In this document: one piece after another, positions 1 through 11,046 of the stretch
How positions within the stretch are numbered: the first letter of the stretch is position 1
Layout: each line of letters starts with the position of its first letter
Source: Symbiodinium kawagutii
Taxonomy: Eukaryota > Sar > Dinophyceae > Suessiales > Symbiodiniaceae
Assembly: GCA_009767595.1 (NCBI GenBank)
Contig: VSDK01013998.1
Span: 209,085 to 273,084 of the forward strand
Length of the DNA stretch: 64,000 nucleotides
Direction of reading: 5' to 3'
The notes under the pieces: generated by a model
Seen by the model: the letters and a program-made list of their open reading frames with translations, nothing else
What the model was told of the DNA's origin: nothing
Databases searched by the model: none
Translations under genes and position numbers: made by a program

Positions 1-552
1 GAACACTTAATCATTAATTCGCCAAGCATTTTTGAGATCCACTATGACTTGAGAAGCGAAAAATACTTCTTGGGGATCCCAAATGGTATCTATGGTAATG
101 ACAATTACCAATAGATATTACCAATCGGAACATAGCGCAATTGGTACTACCATAGGTAATAGATATTAGATATTTAGTAACTGACCAATTGGGTAATAGC
201 CGATGGTAATTGGAGGTTTCCCATGTTTCTCAGAATATGGGACCCAAAAGTTATGGATGGTTTATCACTATAAATGGTTAATAGTAGATGATTCAGGGCT
301 ACCCCATATTCTGATAGTCCACTAATAAACCACTATTAGTAACCACTAATAGACCATTGTTGGTTATTACTATTACTATTATAGATTATTAATAAATGGT
401 TTTGAGAGACCACTAATTGTATCCATTGGTCCGCACTCTGACCGGTCTTCTCGTCAGCTCATGCTGTGATCCCCAAACTTGGGCAGCGGTCTGACGTTGA
501 CGCCCCAGCTGCTGACGTCCCAACGAGATGCTGAACATGTCCAATACTTGGA

Positions 553-753
553 CTGCTTGGTGGTTTCAACCCCTCTGAAAAATATTAGTGAACCAACCAA
601 TTGTTAATAAACAATAGGGAAAATAAAAAATGTTTGAAACCACCAACCAGTTAGACTGTTTGGTGGTGATAAGCCTTCCCATAATTTCTCTTGAATCAAC
701 CAACAGTTGGGAAAATAGAGAATGTTTTAAAATGTTTTAAGACCACCAACCAG
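553..753. repeat. Family C inverted-repeat elements, two copies side by side
   Basis: Copy 1 is 553-650 and copy 2 is about 654-753. The left end reads TTGGTGGTTTCAACCCC and the right end TTTGAAACCACCAACCAG, so the ends are inverted repeats of about 15 bp around an AT-rich core of about 65 bp containing AACCAACCAATTGTTAAT. Related copies are at 14721-14819 and 47073-47168. The size and structure are those of a MITE-like non-autonomous element. Copy 2 is more diverged at its left end. Confidence 0.6.
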
Positions 754-1691
754 TAAATCGTTTACCAGCCTGGGACTCCAGGATGGTTTAATTCCAGCAG
801 TGTACTTCTCCTATGATACATCCTTACTCCGAGATCACTTGGCCATATACTAGCCAGCTGATTGGGTATAACCAATGGCATACCAATAGCCAACGGGCCA
901 ACGGATCATTAACGATAAATTACATGAGTGGAATTTCTTGGGTAAGGTACATCAACCACAGTTGGGTGGGTGTATGCAGTATACCATAGTTGGGTACACC
1001 AAGAATAGCAATAAGCATCCATCCATGACCAATGACTATACTTAGCCACGCCAACCACTGCATGGGCTTGTCATTTTCACCGCCAACAATGATCTGTCAG
1101 GTGGGGATTGCATTAGCTGATGTTCATCGTGAGATGATCAGCCTGCCCTATTGATTCTTGAGTGGAGATCCATGTTCACCACCCCTAAAAATCTGTTTTG
1201 GTATATCACCAGCTATTTATGATGGACCTGGGAGGCGTTGATCGATGAGGATCTTTCATTGTTCAATACAAACAGTTCATTCATTGGGACCTCATCTTGG
1301 TGTTGGTCTATGCTACGAATTGTTCATTCGGAAATCGACTCATCACAAATCAAGATCTCCAAAAATGGTGATCTTCAAATCACAGTTGAGACATACCTTT
1401 TCCATTCATAAACAGCCCCACAGATCTGCCAAAGCGCCCATCTTCTGCGCTTCTTCTTGTAAGGAGAGCACCTCACGTGTGCCAAACACATCAACTACCA
1501 GCTGCAGCTGCCAGAACCGGCCATGGCATCAATTGCACATTTGTCATCGCTGAAATGTGGCTAGTGATGTGGTAAACATATTTCAAAATACCATTGAGCA
1601 TGATTGCATGATTGAGCGGCTTTAGATCTGTACACTAACATTTCATTTAGGTACACACAAGCTGGTGAAAAGGCTCCCTAGGCAGCAGGAA

Positions 1692-1757
1692 NNNNNNNNN
1701 NNNNNNNNNNNNNNNNNNNNNNNNNNNNNNNNNNNNNNNNNNNNNNNNNNNNNNNNN
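1692..1757. other. Assembly gap (66 N)
   Basis: A run of unknown bases with no information. Confidence 0.99.
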
Positions 1758-2441
1758 TCGGGCCTATGTTTCCTGCCAAAAAGCGCTTCCGGGCGGCACT
1801 TGTTTCAGAGACTTATTGGGTCAGGGAAGGCACCCACAAAAGGCATGTTACGAGCATCATGAGAGATGAGATACAGAATTGGCTTCAGAGAATGAAACGG
1901 CCCAATGGGCAAGACCTTATCTAATTAGCTTACCCCTTTCCGTTTTATCGAATGAGTTCACCTTTTGCGGGGCTATCTCTAGCCGCAACACTCAATCAAT
2001 CTCAGAGAAAAACGGGGCCGACCGTAGAATGACTCCACAGACGTATTTCATCAAAAAACAATGCGCTGGTTGTATTCATTCATGTCCATCATTGATGGTT
2101 ATCATCGTTCTTTTCTCATGCCCTATCGACAAGCATTCATTCTTCCGCGCTATGAATCTGTTCAGCCATGATTAAGCATCATCAACCATCACTAGATGCG
2201 TTAAACAAATCTATCACCCATCCATCACCACCATCAAACATCATCAAACATCATCAAACGTCATCAACCATCGCCGAACATCCTTAATGAATCAACCGTT
2301 TTCAATCTTCACCAACAAATATCATCGAATATCAACGAATATCAACGATCCTCAACCACCATCACCCACCATCACCCACCATCACGGTCCATCAACCACT
2401 ACCAGCCACCCCTTAACATCACCATGTTGGCGCATCCCCAG

Positions 2442-2562
2442 CCGCCACCGCAGCCATGGCACCACGTCCTCCTGCAGTGGAACCCCGTCGCGGAGCCGCA
2501 GCGCAGCACAGCGGGACTCGGGTTCGCCCGGCATCAGGATCTCTTCGAAACCCTGGAAGCTG
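2442..2562 (+). CDS. Candidate exon, plus strand, unidentified
   Basis: This is a GC-rich island in AT-leaning DNA. An AG at 2440-2441 precedes it and a GT at 2563-2564 follows, giving a 121-bp exon. One open frame contains QPWHHVLLQWNPVAEPQR and then FARHQDLFETLEA, which looks like ordinary protein, but I do not recognise a family. CATCAACC-type repeats lie to its left and GATGGTTGATGG-type repeats to its right. Splice borders are inferred from sequence alone. Confidence 0.35.
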
Positions 2563-2599
2563 GTGATTCTGCTGGGGAGATCTGGAGGGGAAAGGTGGT

Positions 2600-3780
2600 G
2601 CTTAATCTCAGTGGAGAAGATGATGGTTACTGATGGTATATGATAACTATGGTAACTATGGTAGTTGTATCATTTATGATGGGGTAAACAATCAGTGAAT
2701 CATGGTTCATGGAGTGGTTGATTAATGGATAAGGTGATGGTTACTGATGGTATATCATGGTTTGTGATGGTATATCAATGGTCAATTTATGATTGATATA
2801 ATGGATAAGATGATGGTAAGTTATGCACTGATTGTGGTTTAACATGGTGGATGATCCACTGAGTATTTACCCATTCTTCGCATATACCATTGCTGATGGT
2901 TCATGATGGTATGTGCTAATGATGCGTAAATAATCAGTGGATCATGGTTCATGGAGTGGTTAATTAGTGTGGAACATGATGGTTAGTAGAGCGGCTGATA
3001 TACATAATGGTTACTGATGGTTTATGATTGTTTGTGATGGTATATCGTGGAGTGGTTAATTGGTGATTAATACAATGGTCAATTAACCACAATCACCATG
3101 GTATGATGGACAATGTTAATATGATGGTCAATGATTAATACAATGGTCAAGGCACTGGTTAATACAATGGTTACTGATGGCCATATGATGGTATATGCTA
3201 ATGGGTCAATATTAACCAACCAACTAATGGGGGATAACCACCAACAATAATAAGGGAAACAATGGTTGATGATAGGGGAACCAGGGGTACGGGGTTTTGA
3301 CCCACAGCCATATGCTAAGCCATATGCTAAGGGTCAACATCATTCATGGTCACTTGTTGGTTATGGTTGTGAATGGTTGGTTGGCGGTTGAACAATGATC
3401 AACAATATTGTCCATATAATGGTCACTGATGGTATATGATGCTATATGATAGTGGCTAACACAATGGTTAGTTAGATGTTGATTACTGGTTAGAGAATGG
3501 TTGATTGATAGAATGGATGATAGAGCGGCTGATATACTGGTTACTGACGGTATAAGGTGGTATGGTATGTGATGGTATGTGATGGTATGTGATGGTATGT
3601 GATGGTATGTGATAATAATGGATACTTGTTGGTTAATGTTTAGCGAGTGGTTGATTGATGATTGCATGATGATTAAAAATCGTCATCAAAATGGTTACAG
3701 TAAATAGTTGCTAATATAGTGGTTGCTAAACATCAATGGTTCAAATAGTTGCTACTATAGTGGTTGAATGAAACCAATAT
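2600..3780. repeat. Degenerate ATGGTT/GATGGTATATGATGG repeat tract
   Basis: More than 1 kb of short degenerate direct repeats built on ATGGTT and GATGG, including five tandem GTGATGGTAT units around 3565-3612. It contains one family A element at about 3199-3310. Open frames here are by-products of the repeat. I see no gene. Confidence 0.7.
3199..3310 (-). mobile_element. Family A MITE copy (reverse orientation)
   Basis: Runs from ATGGGTCAATATTAACCAAC to GTTTTGACCCACAGCC. It has the family A internal sequence in reverse complement (AACAATGGTTGATGATAGGGGAACC). The sequence TATGCTA occurs on both sides. The left terminus is slightly eroded. Confidence 0.6.
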
Positions 3781-3924
3781 TTCTTGAAACATCCACCTGC
3801 ATCGAATAGAACCTGGCAAATGCCCAGAGTAATTCGAGATTTCTCTGCAAAAAGAATGATAACCTACACAAACATGACATCTTCCACTCGCCCCAGTTAT
3901 GTCTTAAGGGGTGCTTCGCCACAC

Positions 3925-3987
3925 CTGCCCCGGGGCCTCGGCACATGGCTGTCTCTTCAGGATGGACACGAGCTCGTCCATCCGATC
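3925..3987 (-). CDS. Candidate exon, minus strand, unidentified
   Basis: On the minus strand the sequence reads ...CGACAG|GATCGGATGGAC ... CCCCGGGGCAG|GTGTGG. This gives an in-frame 63-bp exon whose translation begins DRMDELVSILKRQPC. The AG|G and CAG|GT borders resemble those described for dinoflagellate introns. A longer overlapping open frame (3755-4123, minus) exists, but much of it is repeat-like. No family was recognised. Confidence 0.35.
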
Positions 3988-4059
3988 CTGTCGTAGGCAT
4001 TCGGTGATCAAAGCTGGTGAAGCTGCCTGGTTTCTCCTGCCTGGGTGACGAGTTGCCAT

Positions 4060-5460
4060 GAGTTTTCACCAGTTTTCTAGTGACTAATGATGCTAGTGAC
4101 GTGTGACTAATGGTCATAACCAACCATCAACTAGTGACTGGTGACTAACTGGTAACTAATGGTCATAGCATCTTTTAGTTCTAGTGACTAATGCTAGTGA
4201 CTACTTCTAGTGACTGGTTCTAGCGACTTGTTCTAGTGACTAGTTGCCATCACTTTTCATGAGCATCATTCTTTGATGGCAATTTGTACACTGTTATTGT
4301 TGCTAAAGTCATGGCCTTTGTTGAGTTCCATCAAACCACTTGGTTGCTATGTGTTGCACCGGGCTTAGACTGCCGGGTTAGAGGAGATCACAATGTCACT
4401 AGTTACTTGAAATCATGACATGTTTGATGATTTTCCACCATATTTGGGATGTGTGGTTGATTTACAATTGTTTTTTCAGAGGGCTGAAATCACCAACCAG
4501 CTACTCATTAGTTGACTTAATCGACATAAGCCTGGAAAAATGGGTTGAAATCACCAACAAGGTCAGTAGTACTTAAGCAACCGCGTTTTGTCGGAGACCA
4601 CTATGGTTGAACAAGGCACAGCTCTTAAGGTGAAAAAAGTGGATCTCGGATGTCTTTGTCGTGGAAATGTTTGAACTAGCAATCATGATAGTACCCATGA
4701 AGGGTGGCTCTTGTGATCGGCCATTGGGTTCATATTAGCTTTAGTAGCTTGTTTGTGTTGTCTTTTTGAACCATAATCTCTTTGAACCATCATCCATTTT
4801 GACCATCCCTGCCTATCACCCACCGTTATTGGCCATCGCAATTACCAAGTTCTATTCATACTTGGTTGACTACCCACCCTTATTCATTTAACCACCGTTA
4901 ATACTACACTAACTGTCAACCACTATGACCCACTTATGATTAGCCATCATTCAACTTCAATGAAGCACTATTCTTGGTTGAATCATGACCCAATCAATGC
5001 GTTGGTCGAATCATTTAGCTTTTCACGATCATATATCTGTTGCTGGTTATTAACCACGGTTCCTGTTTGTCAGCCATGGTTGCTTGCTGGTCGCCACATC
5101 CATTCCCCTCACTTGTTTTCCATGGCTTCTCAATGGCCATCAACCCAACCACGGTTTGTCAATGCAATCAACCAGTATCAAACATTTGATAATCCGTCAT
5201 TGACCTCAACAAACCGCTACTGTAGATTCAATCATACTGGCTACAATCACCCCATGATCCAGTCATGGATTAGTAGCTACATATACGACAATTCCGAAAT
5301 TGATCACCGATAAAAATGATCATCATGAACATGTCGATTGAAATCAATATGATTGATCACCGAAAAAAATCACCTCAACACTGACCATCACCGTATTGTT
5401 AGTTGAAATTTGCTGGCTATTCACTGTCTTTGACCACGTATTACCTGTAATCACCATAGG
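4060..5460. other. Repeat-rich intergenic or intronic DNA
   Basis: Tandem-like CTAGTGACTAATGGTGACTAG repeats occupy about 4070-4240. Degenerate CATCAACC/TGGTTGA sequence follows. A possible family C relic with GAAATCACCAACCAG lies near 4485-4565. No coding region can be supported. Confidence 0.55.
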
Positions 5461-5469
5461 TGGTCGCTA

Positions 5470-5595
5470 CTACTGCCTTCCATGGGGTCATGGCCGCCAT
5501 CACGTACGGTCCTTAAAGGTCCGTGTGGACGGCAGAAAGAGATCAGGTCCTTGGTGGCGGTGCACGGCGGGATGGATGGCAAGCCTAATTAATGG
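5470..5595. other. GC-rich island, possible exon, strand uncertain
   Basis: A short GC-richer island bordered on the left by ATCACC/AACACTGACCATCACC repeats and on the right by ATGGTT repeats. Both strands have short open stretches and no recognisable motif. It follows the pattern of the other exon-sized islands in the window. Confidence 0.2.
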
Positions 5596-5599
5596 TAAG

Positions 5600-6530
5600 G
5601 GTTGTTATTAATGGTTGTTTAGGCTTGTTAACCATCATTATTAACAATTGATGGTTATTAACAATCAGTCATTAATGATGACAATGCTACTTATAATGAT
5701 GGTTTTTGATGGCAATAACAATGGTTGTAACATGGTTACAATGATATCTATTGATAACAATGGTAATGACATGGTAGTAGTCTATGCTCGTTGGTCATGA
5801 CAGTCTGTTGATTTGTGCTTACTAACAATAAACGGTTATTAATTCTTGTTATAATGATGGTTATAACAATGGTGAATATTCATAATCATCTTAATCGTCG
5901 TTGATCACCAGATTTCTTGCTTATAATGATGGTTATCAATGGTTAATTAACAACGATGGCTATTGATGGTAAGCAATGGCTGAAATAAAATAATCATGGT
6001 TATCAATGGTTATTGATCATGCTTCTTGATGGCAACCATAGTAATAGATTGTTGTGACTAATTGTTAATTAATGTCTTTTATTTTCCATGTGGATGATTA
6101 GCTATCATAGTTATCAGTAGTTATCAACGCCGACCATCATCAAGCTTATTTGCAGTCGTTCTTGATACAGTGGTTGGCAATGGTTGCTCATTGAGGTTCT
6201 TGTTTGAACAATCGTCATCGCAGTAGAGTGTTTTTCACCACAATGACTATTGATGGTTGGTTGTGGCTGAATTGGAAACTAATGATGTTTGCTGATAATG
6301 GATCCTCCACAGAAACAATGATTGACAAGTACTCACGGCTAATACTTGCTACTGCAATCCTGCTTCTATTTTTTCGTTCACAATGCTTGCTGGTGGGTAA
6401 TAATATGTGATCATGGTCAATGCAGAGCAACCAGCCATCACCAAAAACAGCAGCGTGCTCCCAGAATTACCCTGCTGGAAACTAACATAGACGCAGTAGG
6501 GCTTGGAAGATCTGTGTCCTATTGGTAGGG
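5600..6530. repeat. Degenerate ATGGTTATTAACAATGG repeat tract
   Basis: An AT-rich tract of degenerate ATGGTTAT, AACAATGG and GATGGTTAT units with no gene. The small overlapping frames around 6204-6582 show no domain. Confidence 0.6.
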
Positions 6531-6538
6531 CGTCATTT

Positions 6539-6667
6539 GGCTGTGGGTCAAAACCCCGTAGCCCTGGTTCCCCTATCATCAACCATTGTTTGGCTGATTA
6601 TTGTTGGTTATTATCCCCCAGTATTGGTTGGTTAATATATAGTATATGTTAGTATTGACCCATAGCC
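6539..6667 (+). mobile_element. Family A MITE copy with 4-bp target duplication ATTT
   Basis: Begins GGCTGTGGGTCAAAACCCC and ends TATTGACCCATAGCC. The flanks are ATTT at 6535-6538 and ATTT at 6668-6671, an exact 4-bp duplication. The copy is 129 bp, slightly longer than the 113-bp consensus because of a small insertion near the right end. Confidence 0.8.
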
Positions 6668-6674
6668 ATTTGGG

Positions 6675-6850
6675 AGGGTCCATCTGTTTCCAGGAGGGTA
6701 TTCTGTGGTGGCTGCAACCTGACCGTGGAAAGTCATCGAAGCATCCAGGAGTTCCAGTTGACCAAAGGGTGGGCCCAACATCGAACAATCAAGGCCACGA
6801 AGCCATCTCTCCAAGACTGCCAATGAACCATGATGAACCAGAGTCAACAA
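6675..6850. other. GC-richer island, possible exon
   Basis: Open on both strands. The minus-strand frame contains LERWLRGLDCSMLGPPFGQL and then TTEYPPGNRWTLPNG. It lies between repeats and directly beside a family A insertion. No family was recognised and the strand is unresolved. Confidence 0.2.
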
Positions 6851-7748
6851 CGCTTGAGAATGAATTGATTTTATTGCATGTAAAAAATCATAGAATAATG
6901 CTCGGGAAAAAAGTGGTCAAAAAAACTGTTTACAGTGATGAATCAATATAGAGGAATTCCGCACCCATTTGGAAGTGCATGGCCTCAACTTGAGGGATGG
7001 GTGATCCACAGCAGATTTCATGCCACAGAACTTGGCACAAATCAACTACAAGGAGGGGTCCTCAATGGTTAGCGATTCGTTGGTGCGTATCTAGGGTTCA
7101 CTCGGGTAACTACTAGTTCGGGTGGATATAACTATATATAATCAAATCGCTTCTAAAACAAATCATAACTCTTTGTCTCACCATGTATGTCCACTAAAGA
7201 AATGATCCAATTGGACGAAACTTCCTCATTGGCAAATCCCTCCCTTGCTGCCTTACCCGTCAATAGGGTGTCTGTGGTGTCTTTGGGAAACCGATCTGAT
7301 CTGGGGATCAACCATTGCCTCGAATTAATTGTCCATTGTTTTGTTCATCAGGAATGAGCGATCAGAATTCACATCCACTACAGTTTACATCATCAAGCAT
7401 GATCAAAAATCATCATCAAACACTGTTAAGCACTCATCTTCGCCGCTTGTATCTGTGACCACCAACAGCATCGTGAAAAAGATCAGCTGGACACAGCTAC
7501 GGTTCACAAACATCTATGACTGACGGGCATGTTCTGCTCCACAAGTTCTTCGGGCTTGCCTCAAGCCATGGTATCTACTTGGATGTGCAAACCCACTTTG
7601 TAAGTGGGTACTAACCATGGTTATAGGGGTTAGAAGCTACCTTGCAGGGTTTCTAACCACCGCTATGTCCGGTTACGTCCCAGTCGTATGAGTTATAACC
7701 CCATCTAAGCCGTATCTCATAACAGGAGTAGATCACGGCTTCCTGGAC

Positions 7749-7784
7749 CGAGTTTCTCATGCACAGGATGAAGTGCCCCACATC
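7749..7784 (-). CDS. Candidate short exon, Ldh2-type dehydrogenase C-terminal motif
   Basis: The minus strand reads GCGCCAG|GATGTGGGGCACTTC ... AACTCG|GTCCAGG, a 36-bp in-frame exon translating to DVGHFILCMRNS. The malate/L-lactate dehydrogenase (Ldh2) family has a conserved segment of the form NVGHF followed by hydrophobic residues, placed some 20-30 residues after a GGxKG motif. A GGAKG motif is found on the same strand at 9185-9282. Together they suggest exons of one NAD(P)-dependent oxidoreductase gene read leftwards. Exon borders are inferred, and the remaining exons were not found. Confidence 0.35.
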
Positions 7785-8547
7785 CTGGCGCAAGCGTGGA
7801 TCCAGGGGTCGAATTCTCAGGGAAGCCGATGACACTTCTGTGGATGACTTGAACGGTCGTATCTCCGTGTACAAAGTCATGCCCTCAAAAACCTGAGCAA
7901 ACTTCGGTGACTTCACAGCCACGAGGCGTTACTGGGGGTTGATATTTCTCATTCGCTGGCGAATGGAGTCACCAACGAATCTCACTGTTGGAGATCCAGC
8001 TTCGTGATCCCTTCCCCACTTCGCACCAACCTGAGCCGCTTGGGCGTCGTTGTACAAGGACCGGACTCTTCCGCCAAACGCAGCCTGGGACGGTGGGACT
8101 TGTTGCAGGTGAGACCTGCTGATGTCACAGTCTTCGGTTTCATGTCACCATCAGCATCATAAAAATCTCATCAATGTGAGGTGGCTGCGGCTGCTATCCC
8201 AAGGCATAGGTCAAAGTTGTAGGGTACCACTTGGGCCACTGTTGTCCCACAAGCTGAAGGATTTGGGGATTTGTGGAATCCGATTCCCAAATGAAGCGAC
8301 CAAGATATGCTTGCAAGTCAATTCCCTAGACCCCCAGCTGTTCAAATCCCAAAAATGACCCTGCACTAGTCCAATTGTTGGGATGTTCATGTACCCATTT
8401 GTTGGTCGTGGGCTTGACCAAGCTCGCTACATGGCTAACCCTACTCTTCCAGTCACCATTATAGTCGGTTTCTACCATTGTTGTTTGGGGTTGGTTACCT
8501 ACTATAAATGCAACTGGAAGGGTAAGGTAAGACATACTTGATAATAT

Positions 8548-8664
8548 GGCTGTGGGTCAAAACCCTGTACCCCTGGTTCCCCTATCATTAACCATTGTTT
8601 TCCTTAATTACTATTGCTGGTGGTTATCCTTTATTAGTTGGTTGGTTAATATTGACCCATAGCC
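8548..8664 (+). mobile_element. Family A MITE copy
   Basis: Begins GGCTGTGGGTCAAAACCCTG and ends AATATTGACCCATAGCC. The flanks ATAT (left) and GTAT (right) match at three of four positions. The internal sequence is close to consensus (CCCCTGGTTCCCCTATCATT). Confidence 0.75.
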
Positions 8665-9184
8665 GTATAACAATGGTGGGGGGTGGGTTTGGTTGTCGGT
8701 GAGGTCAAAACTACGTGATGACCATCTTCTTGGGGTGTGAATTACCGCAGTGGCACGGCACTGACCCGCATCCATATCCCTCATGGGTGATCAAGGGTGA
8801 CCAAAATATGGGCAATTCAAAACATGGGTTTCCTATGGGTTTCGCAGTTCCCTCCAAACCTATTGTTTTCCTATAGGTTTTCTCAGTTTCCTATGGTTTT
8901 CCTATGATTATTCAGCCATTTTTGGAGGCGAAGCTACCCCGAAACCTTGTGAGGTCACTGCCTATCACCGATGGCTTCACGTCCAACGTCGAGATGTCAA
9001 CGGACGGTGTGGACCTCCCAAGTCACCGGGACCAAGATGAAGCTCCCAACAGTTCGTCAAACACTGGGATGCAATCCCAAAAAAAACGATGCCACCCCAG
9101 GCTAGACCAAAAAAATGTGACCCACGACAGGTGTGAAGCTCTTCGCCGTGCCCACCATGGAACTCCTCCCTTCCACCAGGGAAC

Positions 9185-9282
9185 CCCGGTGAAGAGTCCA
9201 CTGAAGATGTCCATCACCAGAGCAATGGCTGCCCCTTTGGCACCGCCAAAGGGCAAGGTCACGCCATGGAACGCCTCAGCCG
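9185..9282 (-). CDS. Candidate exon of Ldh2-type malate/lactate dehydrogenase
   Basis: The minus strand has an open frame with VAAEAFHGVTLPFGG, then AKGAAIALVMDIFSGLFTG. The LPxGGxKGxxLALxxxxxxGxLxG pattern is the nucleotide-binding/catalytic segment of the Ldh2 family, which includes malate, L-lactate, ureidoglycolate and 2,3-diketogulonate oxidoreductases. It reduces or oxidises 2-hydroxy acids with NAD(P). The right border looks like an acceptor (CCTGTAG|CGGCTGAGG). The left border is near ACCGGGG|TTCCC. Substrate cannot be predicted. The plus-strand 143-aa frame over the same DNA (8904-9335) lacks any motif and I treat it as a shadow. Confidence 0.5.
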
Positions 9283-9499
9283 CTACAGGTTCACCATGGC
9301 AGGGGTGCACCCTTGAGGGCGGATGCGCGAACTAGGTGGGGCTTATCAACTTGGATGGTCTGAGAATCTGTGGTGCAACTAGAAGCAAGAATCGTTGGAT
9401 GGTGTGCGCGACAAAATTACCAGCACGAAGTACTCATACACCCACTGAGTGATGGTTGTATCTGCACTGATGGTTGCCCTTCAGATCAACCAACCTACC

Positions 9500-9660
9500 T
9501 CACAGCTGGGCCGCACTCAGCATCTGTTTCATCTGCATAGAGAGGTGTTGCCCAAGCATTGCGTCCCCCCGTCACCGCCACCTCCATGCCATCACGAGTA
9601 GGTCGGCCTGGTGGCAAGGGCAAGCCGAAGCTGTGCACTGGTGACCTGTGCATGCGACAT
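9500..9660 (-). CDS. Candidate exon, minus strand
   Basis: An open minus-strand frame contains SFGLPLPPGRPTRDGMEVAV, followed by TGGRNAWATPLYADETDAECG. It is GC-rich and has the same orientation as the Ldh2-like exons about 300 bp away, so it could belong to the same gene. This part is not recognisable on its own. Confidence 0.3.
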
Positions 9661-9766
9661 TGGGTGTTTGTCAAGCCATAGGGAACCCCCAAAGATGGCT
9701 GGTTTATTACTACAAGTGGTTAGTATATAGGATCATTTGGGGGGTCCCCTATTTTGAGAAACCACC
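9661..9766. mobile_element. Family B MITE copy
   Basis: Left end GGGTGTTTGTCAAGCCATAG then GGAACCCCCAAA. Right end GGTCCCCTATTTTGAGAAAC then CACC. The long terminal inverted repeats surround the typical core GGTTTATTACTACAAGTGGT. It adjoins a 48-bp repeat that recurs at 59796. Confidence 0.65.
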
Positions 9767-9768
9767 AT

Positions 9769-9816
9769 TAGTAGGTTTGTCGGGCAGCACCCGGGTCGCT
9801 CATCCCCTTAACTGCA
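9769..9816 (+). repeat. 48-bp sequence repeated exactly at 59796-59843
   Basis: Starts TAGTAGGTTTGTCGGGCAGC and ends CATCCCCTTAACTGCA. All 48 bases are identical to the second copy, and the bases on either side differ. It is GC-rich and unlike the surrounding repeats. Origin unknown. It could be a fragment of a retroposed RNA or of another element family. Confidence 0.75.
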
Positions 9817-10734
9817 GGGGTGGAGTAGCTGCCCGCCTATAGTGTTGCACCCCGGGGATTGAATGAGAAACCACAATTTATGCCCTAGTAATTCAATCGT
9901 ACTTTCGGGTAACCTCGTCCAGTCGAGCTACAGAAATCATCACCCGAAATCTACAGAACTGCTCTGAGGTTACGGAGCTACTGAGTGATCCCGAAAAAAC
10001 GGTGTATCACTCTAAAAGATCAACCGCGACAAATAGTTCACCATAGATACTATGGAATAATAATGATCAACCACCACTAACCACTCATGAATCGTCATGA
10101 ATTATGAGTTCATAATCAACAGCCATCAGCATCACAGCAAGCTAGTGAAGGTTGTCAAATGTTCTCAGTGCCTGCCGTTTTCACTGGCCTGAGGGCTGCG
10201 AGTCAGGTAGTCCTCCGATTTCGGCCTGGCTCTTGACTTTCCATGCTTCTGTGGCAAATCTGATGCCATCGCAGCTTCAGCTTTCTCGTCTTCAGCCCTC
10301 TGCTGGGCTTCTTCAGCATCCCTCACGATGCTCTTGCTGAAAGTCTTCTTCCCTTTTCAGGTTGATGACTGCTCGCCAGCCGCTGTTTCAGGACACCGGG
10401 AGTTCTCCTCAGGACTGCCTTGAGCTAAACTTCTGTGCGGTTGCCAAGGCAGCTCCTCGAAAGCGGGCCACAGGAAGTTCGTGGAAGTTCAGTTCTCTCA
10501 ATGAAGTCCTTGTGAAATTCTCAGGTCCTCGACCACCTGTGCACCTTCCTGGAGCCTTGTCTGGACAGTCACCTTGGTGAAGGTCAGGCCCGTGGGGCTT
10601 AGGTGGTGAAGGTCTCCGCTTAGGACGTGAGGTCGCCGAGTCTTCGAACTGCACAAGGTCAGGTCGCAACACTGGCCTTGTCAAGTTCCAAGCCTCAGCG
10701 ACAGCCCCTGCACAGCGATAAAGGCGACGATGAC

Positions 10735-10790
10735 GTGCCACCAACTGTGCTCGAAAAAAAGCTGGCTTTCTCAAGCACAGTTGGTGGCAC
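10735..10790. repeat. 17-bp perfect inverted repeat (hairpin)
   Basis: Arm 10735-10751 GTGCCACCAACTGTGCT pairs perfectly with arm 10774-10790 AGCACAGTTGGTGGCAC. The loop is 22 nt. Confidence 0.85.
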
Positions 10791-10852
10791 GCTTGCAGCG
10801 CAACAGATTCACGACCAGGCGGTGGTACGTCATCCAGGCTGTCGTTGGCCGC

Positions 10853-10901
10853 GAGGTCGCCAAGTCTGAGGCCTTGTCAAAGCCAAAGACTTGGCGACCT
10901 C
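10853..10901. repeat. 15-bp perfect inverted repeat (hairpin)
   Basis: Arm 10853-10867 GAGGTCGCCAAGTCT pairs perfectly with arm 10887-10901 AGACTTGGCGACCTC. The loop is 19 nt. A related sequence, GAGGTCGCCGAGTCTTCG, lies upstream at about 10629. Confidence 0.85.
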
Positions 10902-11046
10902 ACTTGCCCTGCACGGCAAGAAAGGCCGAGCACAGGCGGCAGCACGTCATGTCGGTGGCTTTGGGAAAGGACCTGTTTTGTTTGGGCCAAATGTCTCGCA
11001 TTGAGCGAACTAAATATGATCATTTATGATATAGTCTCCAGTAAAT

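Larger units (their letters stand above)
1..2160. other. Repeat-rich non-coding DNA with assembly gap
   Basis: No convincing gene is visible. The segment is AT-leaning and made of degenerate ATGGTA/AACCAT-type sequence. A degraded family B relic lies at about 224-340 (TTTCTCAGAATATGGGACCC at the left, CTACCCCATATTCTGATA at the right). Two family C copies lie at 553-753. A run of 66 Ns at 1692-1757 is an assembly gap, so anything spanning it cannot be read. Small ORFs here (for example 1245-1553) show no recognisable domain. Confidence 0.6.
10150..10960. other. GC-rich segment with two strong hairpins, no recognised gene
   Basis: About 800 bp of GC-rich, low-complexity-free sequence with several overlapping frames open on both strands (for example 10409-10774 minus, 10627-10869 plus). 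No domain is recognisable. Two perfect long inverted repeats lie at 10735-10790 and 10853-10901. The phrases CTTGTCAAG and GAGGTCGCC recur several times, suggesting a repeat-derived or structured-RNA segment rather than a normal exon. Confidence 0.35.

Noticed and set aside
6655-6672. Dinoflagellate spliced-leader-like sequence (CATAGCCATTTGGG)
   Set aside because: It is the right end of a family A element plus its ATTT target duplication, and it does not match the leader CCGTAGCCATTTTGGCTCAAG. No good match was noticed elsewhere.
8904-9335. 143-codon plus frame
   Set aside because: The minus strand of the same DNA carries a recognisable Ldh2-type motif. The plus frame has none.
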